Shown here piece by piece: positions 13,713 through 13,795 of a stretch of DNA of 13,795 nucleotides. The notes beneath the pieces were generated by a model, which saw only the letters and a list, made by a program, of their open reading frames with translations, was not told the DNA's origin and did no database searches. Source of the stretch: CAZXLT01 sp964641545. Its GTDB lineage: Bacteria; Patescibacteriota; Saccharimonadia; Saccharimonadales; AWTP1-31. Position numbers and translations under genes: made by a program. The stretch is from the NCBI GenBank assembly GCA_964641545.1, contig CAZXLT010000017.1, positions 1-13,795 of the forward strand, read 5' to 3'. Position 1 is the first letter of the stretch. Each line of letters starts with the position of its first letter.

Positions 13713-13795
13713 TCACGCGAGCGACAAGACCAATTGCAAGCCCGCGTCGATTTCTCGCATCAATGTCCGGGGGAGTGTAGCGACCATTTCCGTCA

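Noticed and set aside
1..13795. CRISPR array
   Set aside because: No set of regularly spaced identical repeats was found; the repeats seen are single inverted pairs or loose words.
1..13795. Recoded UGA (Gly or Trp) as in some Patescibacteria
   Set aside because: UGA works as a stop here, for example at 7819 in the ATGA overlap, and the long frames need no read-through.

Overview
The window looks like bacterial chromosome with a mobile island, most likely from a Patescibacteria/CPR-type genome such as Saccharibacteria. That assignment is inference from the style of the sequence: compact, mostly hypothetical genes, several starts that appear leaderless, a mix of low- and high-GC blocks, and UGA used as a normal stop. 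No rRNA or other phylogenetic marker is present.

Positions 1-615 carry a small heat-shock protein (Hsp20) and a convergent elongator-type tRNA-Met with a hairpin terminator between them. Positions 663-5418 hold the most interesting block. A leftward double zinc-ribbon protein is divergent from a tightly coupled two-gene operon. The first operon gene encodes an ApeA-like HEPN protein with an intact R-x4-H RNase motif. The second encodes an 808-residue protein ending in a zinc ribbon and a PD-(D/E)xK nuclease-like domain. I infer a candidate antiviral defence system that I cannot match to a named one.

Positions 5427-8106 form a leftward gene train: a membrane zinc-ribbon protein, a small unknown protein, a serine beta-lactamase-like hydrolase and a peptidase E (S51). 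It is preceded by a roughly 200-nt leader (8107-8310) with nested inverted repeats that may be a structured cis-regulatory RNA. Positions 8596-10195 hold a single-pass membrane protein with a clear terminator and two overlapping small unknown genes.

Positions 10196-11985 are the integration module: an AT-rich dyad region, an excisionase-like helix-turn-helix gene, a complete tyrosine integrase, and a tRNA 5' portion overlapped by the integrase 3' end. The tRNA body breaks off in the T arm, as expected of an attachment-site junction. To its right (12000-13676) the DNA becomes richer in G+C and carries a CitG-like protein and a TauE/SafE (TSUP) permease, so I read this as host chromosome. The other end of the island, with the missing tRNA 3' half, was not found and may lie left of the window.
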